64,000 bases of DNA, from positions 178,364,501 to 178,428,500 of the forward strand of contig CM065809.1 in the NCBI GenBank assembly GCA_033398695.1. The letters run 5' to 3'. A program made the translations under genes and the position numbers. This document shows positions 44,349-56,572 of this stretch, in pieces. The notes under the pieces were generated by a model that had not been told where the DNA came from, searched no databases, and saw only the letters and a list, made by a program, of their open reading frames with translations. The DNA is from Orobanche coerulescens. Taxonomy: Eukaryota; Streptophyta; Magnoliopsida; Lamiales; Orobanchaceae. How positions within the stretch are numbered: position 1 is the first letter of the stretch; every line of letters begins with the position of its first letter.

Positions 44349-46451
44349 ATAACGCAAATTTGGTTGTTAAATAGTAAACGAATACCTCATTCCTTCCATT
44401 AGTTAATCTACAATTTTTTTATTCAATAATTTTTTTAGAGATTAAAATTTCAATAATTTTACTAAAGGTAAAATACATCTTAACTTATCTATTCACACTC
44501 ATTTAATATTAGTTTTATTCAGTACTAATATTGTAATTTATATAATATATAAAAAATTAGTTTTAAAGAATATAACTTATATAAATTCAAATTAAATATT
44601 GAAATTTTATTTTGAAAGCTCCATCTTTAAGTGAGATAAAATCCTCAAAGTACCTTTTTCAAATGAAATGGAGAGAGTATAATTTTCTTTTGAAAAGAAA
44701 AGGGAGCGTATCAATTTGGGATCATTTTGTTTTATAGCCAAGGACTCCTTATTCTTTGTTTCTGCATTATAATAGAATAAAATAAAATAACTCACTAAAC
44801 TGGTTGCACTTATTTTTCTCATGAAGTACGTACTAGTCATTCCATGCCATTCTCGATGCAATTTTCATTTTGGATCATCCGAAAACAGTCTCTCTGTGTT
44901 AAGACAGTGGTAAGGCTGCGTACATCCGATTTCCCTTTACCTTGCTTTTTGCGAGAGCCGTTGAGGCATTGGGGTAATGTTGTTGGTCGTTTTGTTGATG
45001 CAGAAACAATATGGAAAGGTTTATTGAGGGTTATCTGATACTATATTTGTTTTTAATAAATATGACTAAAAAAAAAAATATTATGAAATATTTATGAATG
45101 AATATAATGGTATAATACTTATATTTATCGATACAAGAAGCAAATTATCAAATTGTTCAATATTGAAAAAATATATAATATATCAAAAAGAACGGAGATC
45201 GTAGTTAACAACACTTACTCCTGAGCAGTTTGGAAGTAAATAATGATGAGACTAACATAATAAGAATGTTTTTAAATTAACGAGGCTTTATGCGATACAT
45301 ACATGATGTATAAAATTATTCTTTACGTAATGTTCAACATAAATCGTTGAAGTATAAAATATTTTGATTACATTATAAGAAAAATTTCATTTCTAGACAT
45401 CACATCTATATCATATTTTGATTATATTACAAGACAAATTTCTTGCGCTATTGTTTTAATAGCATTTTTCTAACACAAAAATTTTCTTCCAAGTCTTATG
45501 TGCCAAAAGTTGTCTAAGATTAAACCCAATTTACCCTAAAAATTAGGGTATAAATCACAAATCCTACCATCATTTGTGTGTGCGCCCCCTTATTTCTCTC
45601 AAACTGCAGTAACATATCTTTCTACACCTAAACATAGTCAACAACAAATCTGCTCCTCATATCATACACGAAACACAACATAAAACAAATTCGTGTTTGG
45701 TTTCTTTCGAACAACATATCTGTCTATTTCATCCTCTCATTACAAACATGAATCTCACAAACACACGATCTCAGCTCCTTATCTATATATAAGCTTATGA
45801 GGAACAAAACGGGTTCAAGATCCTAGGGTGGGTCTTGGGTGGGTATTGTTTTGATTTTCGTTTGTGTTTGTTTGTGCGAAACAAAAAAAAATTGAAACAA
45901 TATTGTTTTGAATCTCTCTTTATGATTTCAAAAATTTATAGAAGCTATGCTTCAAATAGATCTATGATGGTTTCTTCTTCATACACGGAAATCTGTAAAG
46001 ATTGATTAAGAAATGAACAATTGAGATCTTTCTTTGTTTTATTTTATGATTTTCGAATTTGTTGTTGGGTTTGGAGATGAGATAGGGAAAAATACAATGT
46101 GGAGATGTACGGGGTTTTATAGTTCAATAATTTGTGTAACTCACTATATGAAAGGACTATTCATATGAAGAGACTTTTTAAATTATTAAGACTCTAGATG
46201 ATTTGTATTCGCCTTCATTATTAATTTCACCTCCATTATTAATTTCAGTTGATGCAATTAAACGTGTGGATGTTTTTCATCAATTTTTATAAATGACTTA
46301 GAACTTGAATACTCCACATTAACTCATAGGACTGAATCTTTTAATAGTATATAATAATATGTGTACATGATGATATTCTATTAATATTTCTCATCATTAT
46401 TTATTGATTTTATGCTCTAACTGGAAAAATAAAAATATTTTCCAGGGTAAA
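44349..46451. other. Region upstream of the xylanase gene
   Basis: AT-rich; no gene recognised. A possible 3' splice site (TATTTTCCAG, 46435-46445) just before the xylanase ATG suggests a 5' untranslated intron. No clear TATA box could be tied to the gene. Confidence 0.4.
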
Positions 46452-47280
46452 ATGTTTGTTACTTTGTGCGCTCTCCTTGTAACAGGTTAGTATATATTCT
46501 TTTACCCTTCACGTTTGTTTCTTACCATTTACCTCTGACTTCAAAAGATTTTAATTACCTAATTATTTCTATTATTTATTTATTTTTCGTGTTCTATAAT
46601 TAATTAATCAGGTTGTGCTATTACAACCTTGGCTTTGCCCTATGACTACTCAGCCAGCATTGATGTAAGGAAACATTTAATTATTTATTTTGCACATATG
46701 TATATATATATATGTGATACTAATAATAAAATCTATTTATTTCATCAGTGCTTGCCAGAGCCATTGCCTCCTCAGTATGAAGGTGGCATAATTCGGAACC
46801 CGAATTTCGACTCGGGCCGGGATGAGTGGAGTACATTCGGACGTGGAAAAATCAGCCCGAGAAAATCGAAGACTGGTAACAATTTTCTGGCATCGTACGA
46901 CAGGGAAAGATCGTCCGATAGTTTCTCATTTTGGGTTGATATTAAGAACGACTTGGTGTATACATTTTCAGGTAAAAAAAAAAAAAAGACTCATTAGACA
47001 ATAAATAATGAAGAATATTATTAATTTGTGTGATTTTTTTTTTTATTTTTTTAATTATTATTATTATATTATTTTTTATTTTTTTTGCAGCATGGTTGCA
47101 AGTGGATAGAGGCGCTGAAATCGTATCAGTATACTACACAGGCATCGATAACCAGACCAGAACGATTGGTTCTGTAGTAGCAAAATCTGGCTGCTGGTCC
47201 ATGCTTAAGGGAGGGTTTACAGCTGATGAAGATATCAAAGCTGATATCCATTTTTCAGTACAAACTCATCTCCCTTTTTA

Positions 47281-47321
<41 letters not shown>

Positions 47322-50300
47322 AATATAAGAAACTCATAGGATTTACAAGAAATTAGTGGGGAGCCGAGAAACAATCTGAGCCCCCACTCCTCTAGCTATA
47401 GCGAAGCTAACCCTACTAAAAATATGAGCACCAGCACGTGCTCCAATGTCTTGAGTCACCGAGAATCTTCGGATACGTTTTAGTAAGGCCACTGCATCCT
47501 TCTCAAGTTCTCCAAAAGAAGAGAATGAAAAGGGGAGAAACCCATATTCCATATCAGAGCATTTAGCCTCGTACTTGACACATTTACGTTGTGCGGCTTC
47601 AATAACTGCACGACCCGACACAAAATCAACCATGCCAGTTTGCGTCAAGGGCGATGACCCTGTCAGATCAATACATACATCAAGCCCACCATCCCATGAG
47701 TAAAGTAACATATCAGCTGGACGTAAGGGTTTGTCCATTTCCCCAATAAGCCCAATATCAACCTCCTTACGTGCCGAAATCCCGGATCGAGAACATATGT
47801 CAACAAGAACATCACGCACAACATTATGCAGATATTTATTATTATTATTAATTATTTATTTTATTATTTTATTTTTATTAATTATTGACATAAATCATGT
47901 ATCACAGACCAACAACAGTGAGGCAGAACTTTGGGTTGATAGTGTGTCATTGCAGCCATTCACCAAATTAGAATGGCAAGCTCATCAGGACAAAACCATT
48001 GACCAGGTAACTAAACCACTTTGTCGATCCGTCTCACTTGAACAGTCTGCTTTGATTAAAGTACCAAACCAAACCAAACCACTTTGGTTTGGTTTGATTA
48101 AAGTACAAAACCATCTATTCTTATTTTTTTTATTCAATCAACTAATATTGTATTGAAGAACAATTTTTTTTATCCAATCAAGTAATATTGCAGCATGTAT
48201 AATAATATTGCAGCATATATTCAAAGGGATACGAAGGGCTTACATATATACGTCGTGTGTTCTCTTATATATGCGACAAAGAGAAAAATAACGTTGTTGA
48301 GTGTATATTTTTTGACCATTATATAGTAGTTTTAATTATATATTAGTAAAAATTATAAAAAATAATATTTTAAAATTTTACATCCAGACAAATCCAACAA
48401 CATATTATATGATAATATATTTGTTTTTTACTGATATAAAAAGTACGATCGAAAGTTAATAGACACTAATCCGTAACCTAATTGAAAAAAAAAGATCGAT
48501 TATTTTTCAGAATTACAAATATTATCTTGATTTTTGTAAACACAAAACGTTAGGGGTGGGCATGAGATGGGATGGGACGGGATTGGTGATTTCAAAATTT
48601 CATCCCGCGCGGGCCTTATCCCGATTGGGACGGGACAGAACGGGACGGGTTTAGTCCCGCATAAAAAAGTTCAAAATATAAATTAGAAAAAAGTAAGAAA
48701 ATCTATAATTTTATACATCTAAATTCGGGAAAAATATCTAATAAACTAATTTAATAGCCTAAATTAAACTTTTAAAATATCAATTATTAACATTGAATAC
48801 AACATATCCATTTTTTTTTTTTGAAAAAATATCAGTTACTAACTTTATATCGGTTGATTAGATTTGTGTATAATTATAATATACAGATAAGAAAAAATAA
48901 AAATAGTTTATTATTAAAAATTAATTAAAAAAGGGTTATAAATAATAAAAATATATGGTTTTAAAAAGAGTTAAAAAAAACTTAGCGGGATGGGACGGGC
49001 CTTACGGGCCTCAGATTTTTTGTCCCGTGTCCCGTCCCGTAGTTACTCTGATGGGACGGGACAGGGCCTAGTGTTTTTAATTTTGGATCCCGTCCCATCC
49101 CGGATAATTTTAGGATGGAACCGGGACGAGATCGGAATTTCAATTTTTTGTGCCCACCCCTACAAAACGTTATTGCAATTTGCTCATGAATGATCATCTT
49201 GTGTGCATGTTCCAGTCCAGGAAAAGAACATTAAGAATCCACGTGGCTACCAGAGACGGACAAGACCTCCAAGGAGCGAAAATCACAATCGACCAAACAA
49301 GGCCTCAATTCCTAATAGGATCCGGGTCACCCTCAACCATCCTAACCCACAAGGCCTACCAAGACTACTTCACGCGTCGTTTCACGGCCGTAACCTTCCA
49401 CAACGAGATGAAATGGTACTTCACGGAGGCCCTTCCGGGCCAAGAGAACTACACGGTCCCGGACGCGATGGTCTCGTTTTTCAAAGAACATCGGATCGGG
49501 ATACGGGGCCACACCGTCCTTTGGGCCAACAAGGACGTGAATCAGTATTGGGTCAGGCAAATGGAGCCCAAGGATATCCTCAAGGCGGCCGTCCGCCACG
49601 TGGGGTCCGTCGTCTCGAGATATTCGGGAGATGTTATCGGGTGGGACGTCATGAACGAGAATCTGCACAACTCGTTCTACGAAGAGAAACTCGGGCCGAA
49701 TGCTTCCGCGATGTTTTATCAAATCGTTCACGCGATGGATGTTAATACCCCGCTGTTCTTGAACGAGTATAATACGATCGAGCTTCCCACGGACCCGAAC
49801 GTCATCCCGTCTAAATTAGTGGCCAAGGTTAGGGAGACGAGATCGTTTCCGGGGAACGAGGGAATGGTGGTGAGCATTGGACTGCAGGGGCATTTCCATA
49901 GAAGACCTATGGTGTCGCACATCCGGGCTGTGTTGGATATTCTAGGGGCCACAAAAATGCCGATCTGGATAACGGAATTGGATACTAAAAGGGGTCCGTT
50001 ACAGGTAAACAAAACATAGGGTGTTACCTAAATTATCATTCCCTCCATCCGGTACATTCAAATAATTCCGTTTCGGGACGTCCACAAAATATTTCCTTTC
50101 TATTTTTGGATATGATCCCACATAAATTTTATAACTTTCGTCCCAAGTCTTTCTATTTAATGTTGAAAAAAACTATCAACTGCCCACATTTTCAATCTCA
50201 CAAGTCATTAATCTATTGATTTATAACGCGGTCCCTTCTACACTCACTTTATATTTATTATAATTTACTAAAACTTATGCCACTAAAATCTAACGCTTAG

Positions 50301-51317
50301 TTCTCGAGTTTAATTTAACGAGAGAAAAGAAGGGAAATGGGTGGAATAAGAAGAAAGAAAAAATATTTGGTGTTCCTGAGTTTTTAATGAAAAGAAACGG
50401 AAATAAATGGAATGAAAATTTCTCCTCCTAACTTTTCTTCCGATTTGGAAGGATTTGGAAAGAAAAGAACAAAATAGTTAATTTTTCTTTCACTTTCTTC
50501 AAACTCGGGAACACAAAATACAATTTTCTTTCACTTTCCTTTCTATTCTTTTCTCTCCTAACTTTCTTTCCTTTTCTTTTCTTTCCTTTACTAAAACTCG
50601 GGAACTAAGCATTTCGTGGATGGAATGGGTATAAAAAATACACATAAAGTTTAACCTAATTTATATAAAATGAAAACAAACAAAAATCCAGTTATATTTT
50701 AAAATTACAAAATTTTGGCCCTAAATTTTTACAAATTTCAATACATGAGTGGCACATGCATATCCCGATTTTCGGTGGGCAATATGAGAATTAAAATATT
50801 TTTATTTCGCAGGATCAAAATCGAGATTTTTATATAGTTGCATGATTTATTTGCAAATCATTCATTTTACGTAACTATTTTGCTACGGCTCTAAAGAGTA
50901 CGATATTTGCAAAAACAGGCTGCGGAATTGGAAGAGGTTATGAGGGAGGTATACTCGCATCCAGCGGTCGAAGGAATCATCGTGTGGGGAGGGTGGAAGC
51001 CGACGGGCTGCAACGAGACATGCCTCGGGGACAAGAACTACGATGTTTTGCCCAAAGGTTGCGCCGAGATGTGCCTTGTCGACAACAATTTCAAGAACCT
51101 TCCGCCAGGAGATGTTGTCGATAAGCTGATCGACGAATGGAAAACCACAAATGTTAGTGGTGTGACGGATACAAGTGGATTCTTCGAGACCAAGGTGTTT
51201 CTTGGGGAGTATTCTCTCACGTTTACCCATCCGACGATCCCTCGTCCCGTTACAAAGACGTTTATTGTGACGAGCGGGGACGGGACGTTGGAACTGAGTG
51301 TTTCTGTTGAGGAGTAA
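46452..51317 (+). CDS. Endo-1,4-beta-xylanase, GH10 family, seven exons, apparently intact
   Basis: Exons: 46452-46485, 46612-46664, 46749-46971, 47091-47257, 47908-48006, 49216-50004, 50919-51317. All junctions have GT-AG introns and keep frame; total 587 codons plus TAA. Residues 1 to about 20 are a signal peptide (MFVTLCALLVT...), so the product is secreted to the wall. About 36-185 form a CBM22-like carbohydrate-binding module (GGIIRNPNFDSGRDEWSTFG, GSVVAKSGCWSMLKGG, AELWVDSVSLQPF). The GH10 barrel follows: HNEMKWYFTE, RGHTVLWANKDVNQYW, acid/base Glu340 in GWDVMNENLH, nucleophile Glu446 in WITELD. The C-terminus has an extra Ig-like tail (GVTDTSGFF...). The enzyme cleaves xylan backbones in cell-wall remodelling. 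Length is normal for plant GH10. Introns 4 and 5 hold transposable elements. One oddity is a duplicated CxDxNxxxLP-like segment near residues 497-530. Confidence 0.92.
47275..47870 (-). mobile_element. LINE-like retrotransposon fragment in xylanase intron 4
   Basis: On the minus strand an open frame of 158 codons (47819-47343) is followed by a short tail and an (AAT)n run (47283-47322), the arrangement of a 5'-truncated non-LTR element with its 3' simple-repeat tail. The protein begins RDVLVDICSRSGISARKE and contains LRPADMLLYSWDGGLDVCIDL and ends GVGAQIVSRLP. I recognise this as a stretch common in plant reverse-transcriptase-associated ORFs but cannot name the domain; conserved acidic residues would fit a nuclease. 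No reverse transcriptase motif remains. An (ATT)n run also lies on the other side. Confidence 0.45.
48551..49162. mobile_element. Nonautonomous hAT-type element in xylanase intron 5
   Basis: Ends TAGGGGTGGGCA and TGCCCACCCCTA are perfect inverted repeats. The 8-bp duplication CAAAACGT is exact (48543-48550, 49163-49170). Subterminal parts are built from GGGACGGGAC-type repeats and their complement. It has no coding frame. The 3' splice site of the intron lies 45 bases beyond the element. Confidence 0.9.
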
Positions 51318-52360
51318 TATCTTGATTGAATCAATCTTGGTTGGTAATATATGTGTTGAATAAAAGCTTTAATTGTTATAGTTCGATATATTTTATAATA
51401 TGAGAATTTTTTCATTGGTGGTGTCTTACTGTTTTTTTTTTTTATCTTTCTGGTCCGGCCCTTAAAATATTAGGTGAAAATTTGTAAGAAGTTCATCATT
51501 TATTACATTGAAGTAACATTTTATTTTATGAAAATATTTATCACATATATAAAACAAATCGGGTAAATTGACGGGTAATCGGGTATACACATACCACATA
51601 TATAATATATAATATATATATATATAAGAATAAATTAAATTTAGTACACGTAATAATGAGTACAATATTATATTTTTATTTAAAGCAGTGTATTATATAA
51701 AATATAACAAATGTGTAGAATATAAAATAATAATATACTTATATATTTTAAAATGGTATTCGAGTCGGCTCTGTATCTCGTGGTAAGTTTTTTATTGATA
51801 ACTCGACTCGAATCGAACTCGACTCAAATAGACTAGGCTGGCTTGGTTCAAGATTTAACGAGGTCGTCGGATCGCCCCCGCTTGTCTATTCGACTCGACT
51901 CGAGTCATAAATCTGGTTGAATCGGCTCATGAAACCTATTTGGCTCGACACGCGAGCCGTCCTTCAACTCAATTCAATTATATATATATATATATATTAT
52001 GATTTTAAGTTTTTTTAATAATGTCAGATCTAATGGTAAGATTTAAAACAATCAGATATCAACTTACTAACCTTAAACTCAACTACAATATATGTATTCA
52101 CCATATTGGCGCGGCCCCGATTGACAAAGTAAAAAAAATAAGCAAAATTTATGACTCTATAAGTGTGAAGATTGATTTCCAAGGTAATTCATTTAGAAAT
52201 ACAGGAGAGATATTTATGGTTACAAGTAAGGGCATATGTGTAAGATAACAAGAAGAATCTAGTGAACACTAGAACTAAGGAGGCTTCTAGTGTAAGCTAA
52301 GTAAATCACCTAATTAATCTAAAGACGATTGGAATACCACTACAAGTCTTCTATTTCCAC
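51318..52360. other. Region behind the xylanase gene
   Basis: AATAAA at 51359-51364 is a candidate polyadenylation signal, 42 bases after the stop. At about 51765-51960 there are repeated ACTCGACTCGA words in both orientations, probably part of another foldback-type transposable element whose ends I could not define. No gene is seen. Confidence 0.5.
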
Positions 52361-53526
52361 ACCCACCTCAAGCGAGGCGTCGGATTGATCGAAACACGAA
52401 GCTTGGACCTAAAGAAATTAAACAAGGGGCGAGATAATCCTTTAGTAAAAATGTCAGCAACCTAAAGAGACGTAGGAACATGACTAACATCAAGTTTGCC
52501 CTGTGTAACCAACTCTTGCACAAAATGGTAATCAATGTCGATGTGTTTAGCACGCTTGTGAGCAACTGGATTCTGGGCAAGGAATGTGGCACTGTTATTG
52601 TCACAGAGCAGGAGTGGAGATCGTAAAAGCGGAAACCGGAGATCTCGAAGTAGATTACCCAGCCAGACTACCTCCGCAGCTGTATTAGCAAGGGCACGAT
52701 ATTCAGACTCTGAACTGGATCGAGACTGCTTCTTGGCACTCCAGGAAACTAAGTTCCCACCAAGAAAGACAGCATATCCATACGTTGAACGACGAGTCTC
52801 TACGCAACGGGCCCAATCTGCATCTGAGTAGGCCAATATCTCTGGTACTCCATATGAACTGAAGGTAAGACCACAATGAAGTGTGCCGGCCACATACCGA
52901 AGAATACGGGAGACAGCAGCAAAATGATCGTCTTGAGGATCCTGAAGAAACTGACTAACAGAATTGACCGCAAAAGCCAAATCCGGTCGAGTGATATTGA
53001 GTTATTGTAAAGCACCAACCAAGGAACGATAGAGCTTCGGGTTTGCAAAAGGAGTACTAGTGCTGCTGTGAAGGTGAGAAAATGGAACAAGAGGCGTTGA
53101 TACAAGAGAACAATCTGTCATGCCAGCACGACGAAGAATATCACGAGCATACTTCGCTTGCCCTAAAAATAAGCCAGATGAGGTGATGGAAACCTCTAAG
53201 CCAAGAAAATAATTTAACTGACCGAGGTCCTTGATGGAGAATCTTGATCACTACAGGTTATAAATTGTCGAGTAGCCACAGGATCATTGCCAGTAAGGAT
53301 AATGTCATCAACATAGACCAACAGGTATAGAAGCACGGGGCCACGAGAGAATACAAACGGAGAAGTAGCAGAAAGGCTGTAGCTAAAACTGAGCTGGCGG
53401 ACATAGGAGCTAAAGCGATCAAACCATCCTCGAGGCGCCTGTTTAAGACCATAAATGGCCTTACATAAACGACAAACATAATCAGGATGAGCAGGATCAT
53501 TGTAGCCAACCGGTTGCGTCATGTAG
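52361..53526 (-). pseudogene. pol: Ty1/Copia retrotransposon relic: reverse transcriptase and RNase H
   Basis: Read right to left, 53522-53214 has CKAIYGLKQAPRGWFDRF and the catalytic YVDDIILTG of Copia reverse transcriptase. Bases 53210-52990 are the connection, with frame changes. Bases 52980-52462 encode Copia RNase H (YSDADWARCVETRRSTYGY, VSWSAKKQSRSSSESEYRA, LLCDNNSATFLA, KHIDIDYHFV). The tail runs to about 52368. The left LTR may start near 52361 (minus TGTGGAAATAG) but its end is not clear. The front of the element is replaced by the CACTA transposon that enters at 53527. Several shifts make it inactive. Confidence 0.85.
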
Positions 53527-53965
53527 CACTACGCCATAGATGGCCTACGGCAACTCCTACAAAATGTTGCAAGAAGCAAAAAAAAACGTTGCTACAGACA
53601 AGAAAATCAAAACGGCAATACTTTTTTGGTGTTGCACTTCTCACCGCTGCCGTAGGTCCCTATAGCAACACTTCTATCACCTACTGCAACACCAATCCTT
53701 TTGTTACCATAAGACTGCAAGGCATCGTTAAATATAGTCTGCAGCAACATTAAACAAGTGTTGCAGCAGAGGTCAATTTTTTATAAAAGTAGGGGCCCAC
53801 AAATGGGCACCACATGTGGGGTCTGATGTGGGCCCCACCTGTGGGCCCATACCTGTTATGGAATCCTATTGCAACACTTTTTTGCAACACTTTTTAAGTT
53901 TATACAACACCTTTTTAGTAAGTAACTGCAACACTATGTACCACCTACTGCAACACTTTCACAAA
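53527..53965. repeat. CACTA terminal and subterminal repeats of G2
   Basis: More than a dozen GCAACAC or GTGTTGC words in both orientations. In between, 53785-53850 is a dense set of GGGCCCAC / GTGGGCCC inverted repeats. Confidence 0.75.
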
Positions 53966-54258
53966 AAAAAATTGATAGAAAATATTTGTGTATATTAATT
54001 ATCAATCCATTACAATTCAGAATCCATCCATTCAAAATACAACTCATACCATCCATCCATCCAAAATATCTAACCAAATAAAGCCCCTCCACACCATATA
54101 GTTATAAGTCTAACCACCAAAACAAAGACCATCCATCCACCATAATATCTAACCAAGCACATAGAGTTATAAGTCTTAAAGTACGTAATGGAAATAGTTA
54201 AACAGCTTAAATATAACGACCAAAAGCCATGAAATACAGTACTTAAAAAACATAAAAT

Positions 54259-54625
54259 CTAAGATGTATCATCTCCTCCGGTAATAGGAGTGATGTTGTC
54301 GTTATCACTCGATATTGTGGGACAAAGTTCCACCAAATTAATGTTCATGCTTGGGTTTACTTCGCCTAATTTCTTAAGCACCCAAGTTAGGTTCTTCTGC
54401 ACCTTGTTATTCACCTATGCATCTACTTCTTCTTGGACCTTCTTCACCAGCTTTTCTTCCATTTCGTCAACAACTTCTTGCCTGATTGTGGTCGTCAAGT
54501 CACTGATCTGCGAGTTTGTTGTGCCAGAAGTGGAGCATTTGTCAGACTTTATACATCTTCCTATAAGCCATGAAGGACCAATAACCTTTTTAATTTTATC
54601 CTACAAAATAAAGTCACGGACATAA
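54259..54625 (-). pseudogene. CACTA-associated ORF, C-terminal end
   Basis: The minus-strand frame gives QEVVDEMEEKLVKKVQEEVD, a TAG (54414-54416), then NKVQKNLTWVLKKLGEVNPS and ISSDNDNITPITGGDDTS with a stop at 54259-54261. Acidic coiled-coil text with a final S-D-N-D stretch is typical of the end of the plant En/Spm-associated transposase ORF. Its position beside the terminal repeats fits a CACTA gene end. Upstream exons are not resolved. Confidence 0.5.
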
Positions 54626-55152
54626 AAAATTAAATAGACTTGAATGGAAGAATACACCACCCGTGGGGATTCGGCGATGCGGACACTAGGAAAGACTATC
54701 TTGTTGTCCCCACTTCAATGCCAATGCTGAGAAGGTGCTGGTCAACAAGAACACTTACAATTAAGAACTTAGTTACTTTTCCATCAGTCATGTACTCGCG
54801 ACCCTCTTTTTGCATACGAGTCTTAACAAAAAGTGTTTCATCTGATTATTTGGTTTGAACACAGAATTACAAACATAACGTAAGAAATTTATGTTATACC
54901 AAACCTGACATTATTAATTAGTGTACCAGGTCTTGCATTTTGCACCTTCAATTTAATAGAATAACAAGTATATTATGTATTTTTTTAGTCGGAACATAAA
55001 AATAGAAATGCAGAAATGGACCAAAATATACGCATCTTGTAGGTTAACATCATTCACATACTGGCCCAAAATAAATAAATAAATAAGTAAATTAACTAGT
55101 AATCACTTGTAACTCGTTCTTCCAAGAGTACCAACTTTTCAGGAAAATTTTA

Positions 55153-55328
55153 CTCCCTCCGTCCACAAAGAGTGTGGTGTGCGGGAGTCTGTGAGGTGTG
55201 CATTGAGGGGAGAAAGGGACCACCAATGTGAGATGTAATGGGTTTATATACTGAGGGGTATGTGGGACCATGTACCAAATAGAAACAATACACTCTTTGT
55301 GGACTGCCCGTTCGGGTGGATGGAGGGA
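55153..55328. mobile_element. Stowaway/mariner-like MITE
   Basis: CTCCCTCCGTCCACAAAGAG at the left is matched by CTCTTTGTGGAC...GGATGGAGGGA at the right, with a small insertion in the right arm. A TA precedes it; the right flank is TTA. CTCCCTCCGTCC ends are typical of plant mariner-like MITEs. Confidence 0.7.
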
Positions 55329-55396
55329 TTATTATTTTAGACAAAAGAGTTCAACATATATAATTAAGGTAGCATATAAGAATGTAATGCGCAAAC

Positions 55397-55959
55397 CTTT
55401 TCATGTTCATGCCCAGATTCACCAATCCATAGATTACCGGATTCATCCTTCAAGCACACAGACGTATGTCCAGGAAATGCACCAGTGACCCACTTCTCAA
55501 GTGTCTCAAATCCACCCCAGCATCCACGGATCTTGGAGACAGCTAAAAAGTCACCAGTGTGCACATCTTCCGGATTGATAGTAGCACGCCATGGTTGACA
55601 ACGTTTTTCAAATGTTGCGCCCATGTGTTTCTCCAAAAATGCTAAATTAGCACTCTGACCCCTACCAGTGTTGGAGAACAAAGGCAAGACATCCACCAAG
55701 GAAAGAAATGTTCCAAGCATTCCAGAGGGCATAAGGAAAACAGAGATCCCATGCTGCTTTACTTGTTTAGGGTGTATCAAATGTCACATTTAGTTTGAAA
55801 GCCATCAATCATTGTACTCACATTATTAGAAAAACGTGTGCTTACATATTCTAATTCAGCGGGTTCCTCCCATGATTCAAGTTTCAATGTGTGGTCTCGA
55901 GCTGAAAAATAGTATTCCCAGGTCACCCTATAAGGAGTGGCAAAGACATATAAATCCAT
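55397..55959 (-). pseudogene. Two exons of a conserved plant gene of unknown function, captured in G2
   Basis: Exon 1 is 55846-55959 (MDLYVFATPYRVTWEYYF..., 38 codons), with the donor GTAAGC. Exon 2 is 55397-55753 (119 codons) after a CAG acceptor; it includes FLMPSGMLGTFLSLVDVLPL, FLEKHMGATFEKRCQPW, PEDVHTGDFLAVSKIRG and KWVTGAFPGHTSVCLKDE, and ends at a GTTTGC donor. Frame and splice sites are intact, with no stop. The text reads like a normal conserved plant protein, not a transposon protein. I do not know its function. No further exon is seen to the left; the MITE and CACTA sequence follow. I interpret it as a gene fragment captured by the CACTA element, although an independent gene interrupted by TEs is possible. 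Confidence 0.55.
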
Positions 55960-56572
55960 ACAGGTCCAATCAGGCGGCTACAATCAAAGAGAAGAAGAGG
56001 TCAGGAGTTTAAAGGCAGTTCATAGGTATTTCATATTTGTAAGAAAATAGAAACGCAGAGTACACTTCTTATGGTGAAATATGAAATTCAAATGAGCATA
56101 AGCACAAATAATTTCATGAAAGAGAAACTAACACTTCCAAATAGCACTCCTCTTAATAATAGACACAATCGGCTAATCTTCTCGACTTAACAGATTAGTT
56201 ATTCTAATACTTTGCAGATTAGTTATTCCAGATTAATTATTCCAATACCTGGCCCATCATACTTGTAATATCCGAAATTTCTACTACTGTTGTTTGATAT
56301 TATTTTACCCAAGTTATATTGTACATCGTGGAATCTGTACATTAGGGATAAAATAAATAAAGGACTGAGATGTCAGTATCGGTATAATTGTCGTATCTGG
56401 TCGACAGTTGCATTTGAGGATATCGTGTATCAAGTTATCGTACTTTCGATATAGAGTATATCGTATAAGAATATTATTGGATTCAGTGTTTGTGTTCAGT
56501 GTGTCTTATGTTCGTTTTTGGTATGTCGAGACGTTGGACAAGAATAGTTGAAAATGGTTAAGTGTAACATTA

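Larger units (their letters stand above)
53527..56263 (-). mobile_element. Element G2: CACTA transposon carrying a host gene fragment
   Basis: The terminus CACTACGCCATAG at 53527 follows a possible 3-bp target TAG, in the middle of Copia reverse transcriptase. Subterminal repeats with TGCAACAC / GTGTTGCA follow to 53960. A transposase-associated ORF end lies behind them on the minus strand (54259-54625), then two exons of a host gene (55397-55959). The other terminus was not found; it may lie beyond element F. Confidence 0.65.

Noticed and set aside
49203..49745. Second ORF over xylanase exon 6
   Set aside because: Arg/Pro-rich out-of-frame shadow of the GH10 exon.
54290..54625. Plus-strand 111-codon ORF
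   Set aside because: Opposite-strand shadow of the CACTA-associated ORF end.
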